A stretch of DNA of 51,285 nucleotides from Bacteroides acidifaciens (GTDB taxonomy: Bacteria; Bacteroidota; Bacteroidia; Bacteroidales; Bacteroidaceae): positions 1 to 51,285 of the forward strand of contig NZ_JANJZR010000029.1 in NCBI RefSeq assembly GCF_024623065.1, written 5' to 3'. The notes beneath the pieces were generated by a model that was not told the DNA's origin, did no database searches, and saw only the letters and a program-made list of their open reading frames with translations. Position 1 is the stretch's first letter, and each line of letters starts with the position of its first letter. This document shows, piece after piece, positions 1 through 9,024 of this stretch. Made by a program: the position numbers and the translations under genes.

Positions 1-45
1 GGACGCGACAAGAAGAGCCGGGGTAAGTTGAAATATCAGCTATAA
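1..45 (+). CDS. possible 3' end of a CDS cut by the window edge
   Basis: Frame 1 is open from the first base to a TAA at 43-45, giving a basic tail ending in LKYQL. Fourteen codons are too few to assign a family, and an open stretch of this length is expected by chance. The bases from 46 to 123 hold nothing I can recognise. Confidence 0.2.
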   Translation, partial: GRDKKSRGKLKYQL

Positions 46-123
46 AATTATGACTGAAGAGAATTTAAACAGGCTCTAAAAAATACAGTTTTCAGCCGTT
101 TCAGTTTCATGGAGATGCTTGCC

Positions 124-822
124 TTATGAAAACAAACCCGTCAGCGGCGAATAGGTATAAACATTCTTCTTCCAGTTAAAAACATCCTCAGCAGGGCAAG
201 CATGATAAAAATCCACATTGTGCCGTTGCAGTTCGCGTTCCTGTTCTTTAGTGAACCAATAAGGAATCCCCTGTTCCAGTTCAGCTTTCAGTTGGGCAAA
301 AAGTTGCGCATGCTCGATACCCTCACAGTCAATAGGTTTTATGACTTCCACGCAAAGATAACGACGGCTGCCCGTAGGCTCAGTCAACAAATCATAGCGG
401 TTGGAAGTGCCTATAAACGAAGCGACACGCGGCAAGTCACGATAGTTTTTCTGATACGCCTTACAAATATGCAGGCTCGACATTTGCATCAGATTTTTCA
501 ATAAGGGCATCTTACTCGCAGCATATTTATCAAATTCATCAAGATTGATCAATCCCATCTCCGACATCAGACGCTCTGCCTTCCCTTCCGAAGTCAGTTG
601 GAGATTATCCATATAGTAATGCCGCAAAGCCGCAGGCATCAACGACTTGCAGAAAGTAGACTTCAACCGCCCCTGTTCCGAACTTACGAGGATGAGAGCT
701 ACACTATTGGCATGAATCCCTGTTTTTCCCGACCATTGGACGGCAACTCCCAAAAGCCATGTATGAAAGCCGCGTACCCACAGAGATAAGTAGAAAAGAT
801 TCCATCCGCGCATCATCGCCAA
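124..822 (-). pseudogene. VirE/DUF3874-type P-loop protein remnant
   Basis: This is an internal fragment of the VirE-like (DUF3874) P-loop NTPases that Bacteroides mobile cassettes carry beside HU-like genes. The core is well preserved: a Walker-A-like EQGRLKST segment, a Walker-B-like LINLDEFDKY segment and a GTSNRYDLL sensor-type stretch followed by PTGSRRYLC. Relatives have a long N-terminal part (BT4734-like domain) that is missing here. The only in-frame initiators near the 5' end are TTG at 822 and ATG at 816, and the reading frame simply runs on into the antisense of the next gene. The C-terminus also diverges, after CPAEDVF, into a short unrelated tail. I read it as truncated at both ends and non-functional; the family call rests on motif recall. 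Confidence 0.75.
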
Positions 823-1375
823 CGGACAGGTAGATACGGATGAACCCAGAAGCAGAATTCAGTCGCGATGCACACTGAACGAAATAGGCGTGACTGCCGT
901 ATTGGACGCTCTCTCGCAAGTAATGGGAGAAGAACTTGACGAAGGAAGACAGGTACACCTGAACGGTATCGGTTATTTCTACCCTACGTTGACCGCCACC
1001 GAAGAAATATCCGCAGATACTCCCCGCAAGAATTCGAAAGTGAGACTGAAAGCGATACAATTCCGTTCGGACCAAAGGTTGAAACAATCTGTCGGAACTG
1101 TAAAAATAAAGCAAATGAAGCGGGTCAAACATTCCGCCAAATTATCGGAAGTAGAGATAGACATGCGACTGAAAGAGTATTTCACCGACCATCAGATTAT
1201 GCAACGTTCCGACTTTCAAGGTATCACAGGGATGGTACGCTCCACAGCCATGATTCATATCCGCCGGCTCCGCAAGGAAGGCAAGCTACTGAATATCGGC
1301 ATATCCAACCAACCGATATATGTGCCCGCTCCCGGATTTTACGGAAAATCCAGAGACTACCAGCCTGTCAGATAA
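794..1375 (+). pseudogene. HU-family (histone-like) DNA-binding protein, 5'-truncated
   Basis: The frame reads back from the GTG at 890 through FHPRIIANG and CTLNEIGVTAVLDAL to a stop at 791-793, which is clearly the HU-like fold of Bacteroides histone-like proteins, followed by the VHLNGIGYF segment. The usual first 10-20 residues with their start codon are absent, and homology stops just where the opposite-strand VirE remnant begins. The second half (residues about 80-160 from the GTG) is a basic extension with a winged-helix-like stretch. A shortened protein from GTG 890 (161 aa) is conceivable but would lack the first HU helix. HU and VirE genes commonly travel together, so both are probably leftovers of one cassette rearranged head to head. 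Confidence 0.7.
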
Positions 1376-1434
1376 GCTGGCACAAAGCAAAAAAACAAGG
1401 ATTATAATCAAAACAACAGATATATAAAAAAAGA

Positions 1435-1479
1435 CGGCTGAAAGCAAAGACCATCTATTTTAAGGTCTGCTTTCAGCCG
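1435..1479. terminator. bidirectional terminator between the HU remnant and ompA
   Basis: A stem pairs CGGCTGAAAGCA with TGCTTTCAGCCG around an A/T-rich loop. It is followed by a T-rich run on the plus strand and preceded by an A-run, which is a T-run for minus-strand transcripts, so it can end both convergent genes. Confidence 0.75.
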
Positions 1480-1534
1480 CTTTTCCTTTACAGCAAGCGA
1501 TTACAGAGAATCGCTGAATGCTGAAATCACTTTA

Positions 1535-2722
1535 TCACTTTGCAGTTTCTACTAGCACAACACGGTTCAGAATCGGCTGACCGAACTTATCGACGCCACC
1601 ACCGGCAGCAACCTTCAAGTTATCAGCAGGAATTCCATACTTCTTAACCAGCAAGTCCTTAACAGCCTGTGCACGTTCCAAACTCAATTTTTGATTGAAT
1701 TCCGGACTGCCTGTTGCAGAGTCTGCATATCCGTTGATAGTATAGGTAGTGCCCGGGAATTCTTTAATCCGGCCGGCAAGGTAAGACAAGTTCATCTCTT
1801 CTTGCGGAGACAATTTATCCGAACCAATCTTAAAGAATACGGTACGCGGAGCGATGTTAGAATCTGTGACGACTACTGCTTCAGCCTCCTCTACTTCGAC
1901 CGGCTGTTGTGCATTGGCCAACTGCTGTTGCAACTGCATGTTGGCGGCTGCCATCGCATTCATCTGGTTACGCATCTGATTCAATTCGAGTTCAGAGATA
2001 ATCTGTGGCGTAGGACGTTGGAATCCGCGGGTCGGGAAATAATAAGTTATACCGATCGTAGCACCGAGGATACCGTCATAATCACGTTTGCCACCATGTT
2101 CGCCGTCAAATTTACCTTCCAAACCTGTTGCACTCAATTCAATATTCAAGTCAACAGCATTCGACAGACGGAAACGGTTGATGACACCTGCGTTGAAAGT
2201 AGCGGCATCGGTGTGAGGACGTGAGTAAGAATGAGCCCAGCCGGCACCGATATAAGGGATAATTTCATATACACGGTTCGGATTATATCCACCGAAAAGC
2301 GCGTTCAGGTTAATCATCAAATCACCGTGAAGGTTCATATAGTCCCATCTCTGTTTGTAAGAACCGTCTTCTCTCGGACCGCCGACTACATAATTAGCCG
2401 TTTCGTTCATAGTGAACCCCTTGGCTTGCAATCCGCTGTATTGCATACGCAATCCGAATCCCGGAGTTAGCCATTTGCCGACAGAGACGTTGAATGTAGG
2501 AGCCACGCGGTCTCTGAACTTGCCGATATGGTCATTATTGCCATACAACATCTGGGCACCGCCTCCTACAGAGAAAAACCAGTTGCTCCAGAACGGGTTG
2601 GTTAGCACTTGATATTTATCTTGTACCTGAATCACGTCGTATTCAGTTACCGTCATAGTCTGCTGCGCAGAAGCAACAGACGCAACGCCGGCAAAAGCCA
2701 GCAACATCAGAATCTTTTTCAT
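1535..2722 (-). CDS. ompA: OmpA-family outer-membrane protein
   Basis: 395 aa. A cleavable signal peptide (residues 1-19, ending ASAQ) leads into an N-terminal region of alternating hydrophobic strands with glycine/aromatic turns, as in an outer-membrane beta-barrel (about 40-235). A Q/N-rich helical linker follows (about 245-275), then a C-terminal OmpA peptidoglycan-binding domain (about 285-395) with the typical NGYADSATG and LSLERAQAV segments. It should anchor the outer membrane to the cell wall. It lies 97 bp downstream of mutL and ends in a strong bidirectional terminator. I could not find a clear TAnnTTTG promoter in the upstream gap. Confidence 0.93.
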   Translation of the reverse strand: MKKILMLLAFAGVASVASAQQTMTVTEYDVIQVQDKYQVLTNPFWSNWFFSVGGGAQMLYGNNDHIGKFRDRVAPTFNVSVGKWLTPGFGLRMQYSGLQAKGFTMNETANYVVGGPREDGSYKQRWDYMNLHGDLMINLNALFGGYNPNRVYEIIPYIGAGWAHSYSRPHTDAATFNAGVINRFRLSNAVDLNIELSATGLEGKFDGEHGGKRDYDGILGATIGITYYFPTRGFQRPTPQIISELELNQMRNQMNAMAAANMQLQQQLANAQQPVEVEEAEAVVVTDSNIAPRTVFFKIGSDKLSPQEEMNLSYLAGRIKEFPGTTYTINGYADSATGSPEFNQKLSLERAQAVKDLLVKKYGIPADNLKVAAGGGVDKFGQPILNRVVLVETAK

Positions 2723-2819
2723 ATACCTTAATAGTTAAGTGGTTATTAAATCTTTGTTGAACTAATTAAATAACACGAACCAAACTAAAAGGTTTTAGAA
2801 AAAGATGAAATTATTTGCT

Positions 2820-4724
2820 TTATTTGAATAAACGTTCGATATCTTCTTCCCTGATTGTCGTCAGAACGGTCTTCCCATCCGGAGTGTAATTCGGTGAGGG
2901 ACAGGCAAAAAGATTATCTACAAGACTGACCATCTCTTCGTTGCCCAACACCTGCCCGTAGACGATTGCCGCCGCACGCGCCAACGTCAAGGCCAATATA
3001 TTCTGTATTTCCTCCTTGACATCGTTCCCTTTTTCCATCGCCGTATGTAGCATATTACGCAACAATTCGACCGGATTCAGCCCTTCGATACCGGACGGAA
3101 TACCATTGATAGCATAACTTCCGCCACCCAAATTGCTCAAGTCGAAACCTACTGCGGATAAATCCTCCATAATGCTTTGCAACACAGTCGCTTCCGAGGC
3201 CGGCAATTGCAAGATTTCGGGGAAAAGAACGCCTTGCGACACGCCTTGTTTCTGCTGAATCTGAATCATATACCGGTCGAAAAGCACCCGAATATGTGCC
3301 CTGTGCTGGTCAATAAGCATCAAACCGGATTTTACGGAAGTCAGAATAAAACGTCCTTTGAACTGCAAATGCTGGTTTCCTTTTTCTATCACAGGCTCGC
3401 TGGCGTATAAAGTGGGAGAAGCCATAGAGGTCACCATCTCCACCTTTTCTTCCATAACCGGCGTTCCTTCACTGACGGCAGAATCCTCCCACTCCATCTC
3501 AGGCTCCGGCATCGGGTTATTCATCTTGCTGGCTTTCGTCAGGCCGCCATACAAGTCTTCCCATTCCACTTTTGAACGGCTGTACGAACCACCGCCTGCA
3601 CTACCTCCGGCAGACACTTTGAACGGATTATAATCCGAATTATAATGCACCTTGGGCGGCTCGGAAGTTGTCTTCTGTTCAAATGCCGGAATATCGGGCA
3701 TATCTTCCGTATCAAAATCAATGGAAGGAATAGCGCTGAACTTCCCCAGTGACTCTTTTACCGAGGCTGAGAGTATCTGCCAGATGGCTTGTTCATTCTC
3801 AAACTTGATCTCAGTCTTAGTCGGGTGGATATTGACATCAATGTTAGCCGGATCTACTTCAAAATAGATAAAGTAGGAAATCTGCTCACCGGCAGGAATC
3901 AACTGCTCATAGGCTTCCATCACTGCCTTATGGAAATAAGGATGGCGCATATAACGTCCGTTGACGAAGAAATACTGATGGGAGCCTTTCTTACGAGCCG
4001 TTTCCGGTTTGGCTACATATCCGGAGACTTTCACCATAGTGGTATTCACATCTATATTGAGCAACTGCTGATTGAGCTTTTTACCGAAAATAGCCATAAT
4101 GCGCTGGCGCAATGGGGATACCGGGAGATTGAAAAGCTCGGAATCATTGCTATAGAGCGAGAAAGCGACTTCCGGATGGACAAGGGCGATACGTTCAAAC
4201 TCAGCAAGGATATTACTCAGTTCGGTCGAATTCGCTTTCAGGAACTTACGGCGGGCAGGCACGTTGAAGAATAAGTTCTTCACGGAGAAATTGCTTCCCT
4301 TAGAGCAGGAAACAGCTTCCTGGCTCTCTACCGTAGAGCCTGCTATCACCAGTTTCGTACCCAATTCTTCCGATTCCGGGCGTGTCTTCAGTTCCACCTG
4401 AGCCACTGCGGCAATGGAAGCCAAGGCTTCTCCGCGAAAGCCCATCGTGCGCAAAGCAAACAAATCGGCAGCCTCACGTATCTTGGAAGTAGCATGGCGC
4501 TCGAAGGAAAGACGGGCATCCGTTTCGGACATTCCCTTTCCGTCGTCGATGACCTGGATGCTGGTCTTACCCGCATCAGTCACCAATACATGTATATTCC
4601 GCGCATCTGCATCAATCGCATTCTCCACCAGCTCCTTGATAACAGATGCCGGACGTTGTATCACTTCGCCGGCAGCAATCTGGTTGGCTACCGAATCAGG
4701 TAACAAATGAATAATATCGCTCAT
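2820..4724 (-). CDS. mutL: DNA mismatch repair protein MutL
   Basis: 634 aa, the normal length. The N-terminal GHKL ATPase is intact: [10 protein letters not shown] (about 31-40, with the general base Glu32), DDGKGM (60-65) and GFRGEAL (95-101). A low-complexity linker rich in Ser, Gly and Glu spans roughly 350-440, followed by the C-terminal dimerisation domain. The position of the endonuclease motif DQHA(X)2E(X)4E reads [12 protein letters not shown], lacking both glutamates. The CPHGRP-type segment near the C-terminus is replaced by [11 protein letters not shown]. The protein is therefore expected to couple MutS to downstream steps without cutting DNA itself. It appears to start an operon leading towards ompA, with the next upstream gene 15 bp away. 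Confidence 0.95.
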   Translation of the reverse strand: MSDIIHLLPDSVANQIAAGEVIQRPASVIKELVENAIDADARNIHVLVTDAGKTSIQVIDDGKGMSETDARLSFERHATSKIREAADLFALRTMGFRGEALASIAAVAQVELKTRPESEELGTKLVIAGSTVESQEAVSCSKGSNFSVKNLFFNVPARRKFLKANSTELSNILAEFERIALVHPEVAFSLYSNDSELFNLPVSPLRQRIMAIFGKKLNQQLLNIDVNTTMVKVSGYVAKPETARKKGSHQYFFVNGRYMRHPYFHKAVMEAYEQLIPAGEQISYFIYFEVDPANIDVNIHPTKTEIKFENEQAIWQILSASVKESLGKFSAIPSIDFDTEDMPDIPAFEQKTTSEPPKVHYNSDYNPFKVSAGGSAGGGSYSRSKVEWEDLYGGLTKASKMNNPMPEPEMEWEDSAVSEGTPVMEEKVEMVTSMASPTLYASEPVIEKGNQHLQFKGRFILTSVKSGLMLIDQHRAHIRVLFDRYMIQIQQKQGVSQGVLFPEILQLPASEATVLQSIMEDLSAVGFDLSNLGGGSYAINGIPSGIEGLNPVELLRNMLHTAMEKGNDVKEEIQNILALTLARAAAIVYGQVLGNEEMVSLVDNLFACPSPNYTPDGKTVLTTIREEDIERLFK

Positions 4725-4739
4725 AGTCCAGTAAAAAAA

Positions 4740-5039
4740 TTAAAACGACCAGCTTCCCGTCGCCAAATAATGCCACAAATACAAAAGGAAAGCAATGATA
4801 ATCAATATGATTCCGAAAGAGGCCGGTTTGCGTCCACTTGCCTTTCTCCGTTTCAGGTGAGTGGTTCCTTCAATAAACTTGCCACGAATATCCTCCGGAT
4901 TAAATTCTTTCTCCGGCAGCATGCCCAAGTCCCGCCTTGCCTTCTCTTCCATCTTGGCGAGCTTTTCCTTGCGCTCGTCTACATAAATGTATTGATGATT
5001 AAAGCCACGAGGTTTCCTCATCGAATTAAACATTCCCAT
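4740..5039 (-). CDS. small tail-anchored membrane protein, unknown function
   Basis: 99 aa. The N-terminal two thirds are charged and basic (KEKLAKMEEKARRD). A single hydrophobic segment near the C-terminus (about 73-92, IILIIIAFLLYLWHYL) implies a bitopic protein with its bulk in the cytoplasm. The gene begins 1 bp after the OstA-like gene and ends just before mutL, so it is co-transcribed with both. It resembles the short conserved Bacteroidales membrane proteins found at this position. I do not recognise a function. Confidence 0.8.
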   Translation of the reverse strand: MGMFNSMRKPRGFNHQYIYVDERKEKLAKMEEKARRDLGMLPEKEFNPEDIRGKFIEGTTHLKRRKASGRKPASFGIILIIIAFLLYLWHYLATGSWSF

Positions 5040-5040
5040 A

Positions 5041-6711
5041 CTACTTCATATTAATTAAGTTTCGCTTTTCTGTTTTCGGTCGCCGGTCGGTGGTGGGTTT
5101 CAGGGTTTCCCCTACCCGCTTGCTCCGCCAGTTGAAAATATCGTCTTTATTGAGTGGACGGACATAGTCGAACCACGCAAAGGTAGGAAGACGCAGTTTG
5201 TCGGCTGGTATCTGATCCATCGGATACATCGTTCCGTTGGACTTGCCGACAAACAGTCCCTTTTCCATCTTCTTGTCTTTCATGTAAAGATGGAGCACAC
5301 TGCCTTCCAGACAATTGAATCCGGTCATCGTACTGTCCTTCTCTTCCGGATAGAAAGCGGTCTGGACATTGCCCACCACCTCGATATGCCGCATATCGCC
5401 ATCTACGAAATAGGCTTTCATCTCCTTGCCGGACACTTGGTTGTAATGAATGGAATCTTTCATTTCCACCGTGAGCGCTTGGTTGATGATATGTGCCCAG
5501 TCGATGGTGCTGTCGTTCATATAAATCTTAATCTGCTCGCCCAATAGCTGCTGGCCGTCATTCCAAAGAATAGGGTCGACGTGCATGGTCATACAGGAGT
5601 CTTTCGAGTTATAAACCAGCGAGTCGCATACGCCCTGCACATCAGTGCGGTACATACGTACTTTATGGTAAGCCTTCATCAGGCGGAACAAAGAGTCGGT
5701 ATTCAGATTGTAGGATACCATCTGCAAGGTATCTCCATGCATAAAGAGAGTGTCTCCCTGCGAATAATCAATGGCAACCGCCCGTTTGGTGGCAAAGGCG
5801 GAATCCGTCAATTCGTTATAGAAACAGTAATCGCCCGTCAGCATATTCTTATTGATAGTGTCCATCATCTTCACATTGTCGAACGCTTCGCCATAGCCGT
5901 TGATACGGTCATAAAACAAGCTGTCACCTACCAGTTTTTTCCCCTGGTTGGTCAGTACCGAACGGTCTAACAGTTCGGCTTGTTCGGTCATTGTGTTATA
6001 GAATCCACGTTCGGAATAGATGTGGTTATTATCGCTTACAATGTTTGAAGGACCGAGGATAACGGCAATTTTGTTGTCCGTATTATACCTCAAAGTATCA
6101 GAAGTCAATACAAACTTGGGATTAACGAGTTTCACATCGTGGTTGAACACTGACTGCTTCGTCGCAGGACTGTATTCCCCCCAGTCGGAAGTCAATACGT
6201 TCTCCTCGTCCATCAGGGTTCCTCCCTCAAAGTAATAGCCGAGGTCATAGAGACGGTCGTAGTTCAGACTATCCGTCAGCAAAGTTGTATTGCGGTTTAT
6301 CATCTTCACGTTTCCACGGAGTTGCGCAATCTGCGCCATTCCGTCGTAGAAAAGGTAATCACCGTATATAAATAAGGTGTCGCCCTGCTCCATACGCACG
6401 TTACTGAAGGCTTCCACAGAGTTGGTTTTCTCGAAAATCAAGGCACTGTCGCAGTACATATACATACTGTCGTGACGCATCTGCACGTTGCCAATCAGCA
6501 CTTGCACATCAGGACGTGCCAACTTGTCCGCCTGACCTTCGTCAGCGTGGAGCAAATAAACTTTCATTTTTTTATTCTCCGGCTGCTTCTTGTTATCCGA
6601 TGGTTTCCCGGGGTTTTGCGCCACGAGACATACACCAAACAGGCATAGAAAGCCTATAAGAAGCCATCTATGCCTGTCTTGTTGTTTATCTTTCTTATTT
6701 TGTCTCAGCAT
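5041..6711 (-). CDS. OstA/LptA-like lipopolysaccharide-transport protein
   Basis: 556 aa. An N-terminal hydrophobic segment (about 16-31, ending VAQN) is a signal peptide or anchor. The rest is a long run of short beta-strand repeats of the kind DTLFIYGDYLFYDG and LTSDTLRYNTDNK, the OstA_N/LptA jelly-roll pattern that carries LPS lipid A across the periplasm. It is larger than LptA of Proteobacteria, and larger forms are usual in Bacteroidetes. It sits directly downstream of the three PPIase-type genes, which fits a shared job in outer-membrane assembly. It could supply either the LptA or the LptC-bridge function, and lptD is not in view. Confidence 0.85.
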   Translation of the reverse strand: MLRQNKKDKQQDRHRWLLIGFLCLFGVCLVAQNPGKPSDNKKQPENKKMKVYLLHADEGQADKLARPDVQVLIGNVQMRHDSMYMYCDSALIFEKTNSVEAFSNVRMEQGDTLFIYGDYLFYDGMAQIAQLRGNVKMINRNTTLLTDSLNYDRLYDLGYYFEGGTLMDEENVLTSDWGEYSPATKQSVFNHDVKLVNPKFVLTSDTLRYNTDNKIAVILGPSNIVSDNNHIYSERGFYNTMTEQAELLDRSVLTNQGKKLVGDSLFYDRINGYGEAFDNVKMMDTINKNMLTGDYCFYNELTDSAFATKRAVAIDYSQGDTLFMHGDTLQMVSYNLNTDSLFRLMKAYHKVRMYRTDVQGVCDSLVYNSKDSCMTMHVDPILWNDGQQLLGEQIKIYMNDSTIDWAHIINQALTVEMKDSIHYNQVSGKEMKAYFVDGDMRHIEVVGNVQTAFYPEEKDSTMTGFNCLEGSVLHLYMKDKKMEKGLFVGKSNGTMYPMDQIPADKLRLPTFAWFDYVRPLNKDDIFNWRSKRVGETLKPTTDRRPKTEKRNLINMK

Positions 6712-6732
6712 ATAAAGTCAAGCTGTTAAACA

Positions 6733-8115
6733 TCAATCCTTCTTCACCCAACCCGGGTATTTGAAGTCACATTTCTGCCAGTTTTCATTGATACGTACAT
6801 ACGTATTCTTCTGCTTGTTCAGAATCCACTTCTGCAGCATCTCTTCACGGCGTTTATCCATCACGATTTCCTTCAAGTCCTGATAGTCTTCTGCAATGGT
6901 AGCCTTATGACCGTTGATTTTCGCTTTCAATTTCACGATAGCACATACCTCTCTTCCGTCCTTTTCGTTTATCATTGTAAAGGCTTTTGAAATCTCGCCT
7001 ACGTTCATCCTGTCTACCACCTTAGCTACGTCCTGCGGAAGGTCCTGCATCTGGAACTTGGAAGTAGTAACACCTGAATTCTCGTTGATGTTCACCATGA
7101 TACCATGGTTGTTGCGGGTATCCTTATCTTGTGAGATAACGGCAGCCGCTTCATCGAACGTGAATTTGCTGGCACGGATATCATCTGCGATAGAATCGAG
7201 ACGTGCACAAGCTTCGGTCAGTTCTTTTTCTGACACTTTCGGACGCAACAGGATATGGCGGGTATTGACACGGTCGCCACGTTTTTCAATCAACTGGATG
7301 ATGTGGTAACCAAATTCCGACTCTACAATCTTGGATACCTTCTTCGGGTCCTGCAAGCTGAATGCCACATTCGCATAAGACGGGTCCATCATGCCACGGC
7401 CCATGAATCCGCACTCACCACCTTTGATGGCAGACGCTTTATCTTCCGAATAGAGACGCGCCAATGTAGAGAAGTCGATTTCTCCCTTTGTCACACGATC
7501 CGTATAGCCACGCAGCCTTTTCTTCACATCTTCAATTTCCGCAATAGGTATTTTAGGTTGCAGAGTGATAATCTGCACTTCCACCTGTGTCGGGATATAG
7601 GGGATACTGTCCAGCGGAAGGTCTTTGAAATAACGGCGCACTTCTGCCGGAGTCACTTTGATTTCCCCTACCAGTTTCTGCTGCATCTTCTGCACCGTCA
7701 GTCCGTCACGTGCATTGTCACGCAATGTCTCACGAATTTGTGTCGCGGTTTTGTTGAAATACTCTTCCATTTTTTCTTTAGAACCAATCTGCTGGATATA
7801 CATATTGGTCATCATATCTACACGCTGTATGATTTCCGCTTCGGAAACTTCGATACTATCCAACTTTGCCTGGTGCAAGAACAGCTTCTGCACGGCTATT
7901 TCTTCGGGAATTACACAATAAGGGTCGCCGTCGAATCTGCGTCCGTTATACAGGGCATCCATACGTGCCTCTTCTACATCTGATTTTAAAATAGCTTCGT
8001 CACCTACTACCCAAACTACTTCATCAACCACATTGTCCTGTGCATAAGTTGCCACATTGGCAAACACTGCCAGGATAAGGGTAACAACAAATCTAAAGTT
8101 CACAAACTTCTTCAT
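6733..8115 (-). CDS. SurA-like periplasmic peptidyl-prolyl isomerase, two parvulin domains
   Basis: 460 aa with a signal peptide (1-25, ending TYAQ). A SurA-type N-terminal chaperone region (about 30-170) is followed by two parvulin/PpiC domains. The first contains the clear GGECGFMGRGMMDPSYANVAF and FGYHIIQLIEKR segments (about 230-285); the second is more divergent (about 290-400). This is the canonical SurA architecture and predicts chaperoning of outer-membrane beta-barrel proteins. It lies 9 bp downstream of the next PPIase-like gene, which places it in one operon with two relatives and the OstA-like gene. Confidence 0.92.
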   Translation of the reverse strand: MKKFVNFRFVVTLILAVFANVATYAQDNVVDEVVWVVGDEAILKSDVEEARMDALYNGRRFDGDPYCVIPEEIAVQKLFLHQAKLDSIEVSEAEIIQRVDMMTNMYIQQIGSKEKMEEYFNKTATQIRETLRDNARDGLTVQKMQQKLVGEIKVTPAEVRRYFKDLPLDSIPYIPTQVEVQIITLQPKIPIAEIEDVKKRLRGYTDRVTKGEIDFSTLARLYSEDKASAIKGGECGFMGRGMMDPSYANVAFSLQDPKKVSKIVESEFGYHIIQLIEKRGDRVNTRHILLRPKVSEKELTEACARLDSIADDIRASKFTFDEAAAVISQDKDTRNNHGIMVNINENSGVTTSKFQMQDLPQDVAKVVDRMNVGEISKAFTMINEKDGREVCAIVKLKAKINGHKATIAEDYQDLKEIVMDKRREEMLQKWILNKQKNTYVRINENWQKCDFKYPGWVKKD

Positions 8116-8124
8116 TCTTTGTAT

Positions 8125-8976
8125 TTAATAATTATATATAATCTTCTTCTTGCTTGCCGCTTGCTGATACAGGTCACTCTTCACTTGTTCCATAAAGCTC
8201 ACCCGCTTCTGATTGACCAGCAGGTCTTTCACTTCCGCCCGGGCAAACTCATACGGTTTTTCCTCTCCTGCCCCGCGATAGTCGCTCACATTCAGGAAAT
8301 AATAAAATGCCGTATCTTTCAGTTCTACCTGCCGGTGCTTGTTCACATATTCTTCCGGCGCTTCCACTTTCAACGGAATCAGGTCCAGCACATCTGTCAC
8401 CGGCACCCATTTGTCGTAGAAGTATGCGTATTTCACCGCATTCTGCAAACTATATTTCTCAAGGCTTTCCACAGCATCCTGCTTATCCGACTTATACCAT
8501 CTACGGACATTGTTCAACTGTGGAGCCGTCAGAGGTACTTTTATAAACAGTCCCTTTATCAACGGGCTTTCCAATTTAAACAGTTCCTTGTTCTTCCCGT
8601 AATACTCCGCAATCTCCTGTTCGGGAATATCCTTCGTCAATTTCTGATTAATCAGCTCCTGCTGATACGTATGCATAATCAACGCCTTCCGGTAATTCTC
8701 CACCAACTTGTCCACATCCACATTATCGGGAATGTTGTTCGCAGCTTTCTCATATAATAAAATCTCTTCCGCCCAACTACGAATATAGTGTTCGGTGAAG
8801 AGAATACTATCGTCTTTTGACAATCCGACCGGAAGCACGGACATCAAATCTTCTTTATATAAAAAGTTACCGTCCACCTCTACCAAAGGAGTCTTTCCTT
8901 TGTGGTCGCGCTGTTCCTTGCACGCTCCACAAGTAAGAAGGGTAATCAGTAAGAGGACTAATATTCGCATTGGCAA
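8125..8976 (-). CDS. SurA N-domain-like lipoprotein
   Basis: 283 aa. The N-terminus MRILVLLLITLLTCGAC looks like a lipoprotein signal, although the lipobox (TCGAC or LLTC) is not ideal. The mature part has the helical chaperone layout of SurA/PrsA N-domains (LINQKLTKDIPEQEIAEYYGKN, about 110-140), but I see no convincing parvulin catalytic segment, so it may be a chaperone-only member. The start could be the first Met or Met3 (8970). It is sandwiched between two true PPIases in the same operon. Confidence 0.82.
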   Translation of the reverse strand: MPMRILVLLLITLLTCGACKEQRDHKGKTPLVEVDGNFLYKEDLMSVLPVGLSKDDSILFTEHYIRSWAEEILLYEKAANNIPDNVDVDKLVENYRKALIMHTYQQELINQKLTKDIPEQEIAEYYGKNKELFKLESPLIKGLFIKVPLTAPQLNNVRRWYKSDKQDAVESLEKYSLQNAVKYAYFYDKWVPVTDVLDLIPLKVEAPEEYVNKHRQVELKDTAFYYFLNVSDYRGAGEEKPYEFARAEVKDLLVNQKRVSFMEQVKSDLYQQAASKKKIIYNY

Positions 8977-9024
8977 CTGAAATCTACTTATTTAAGGTAC
9001 GAAGATAGTGAATAATCGGTTACA

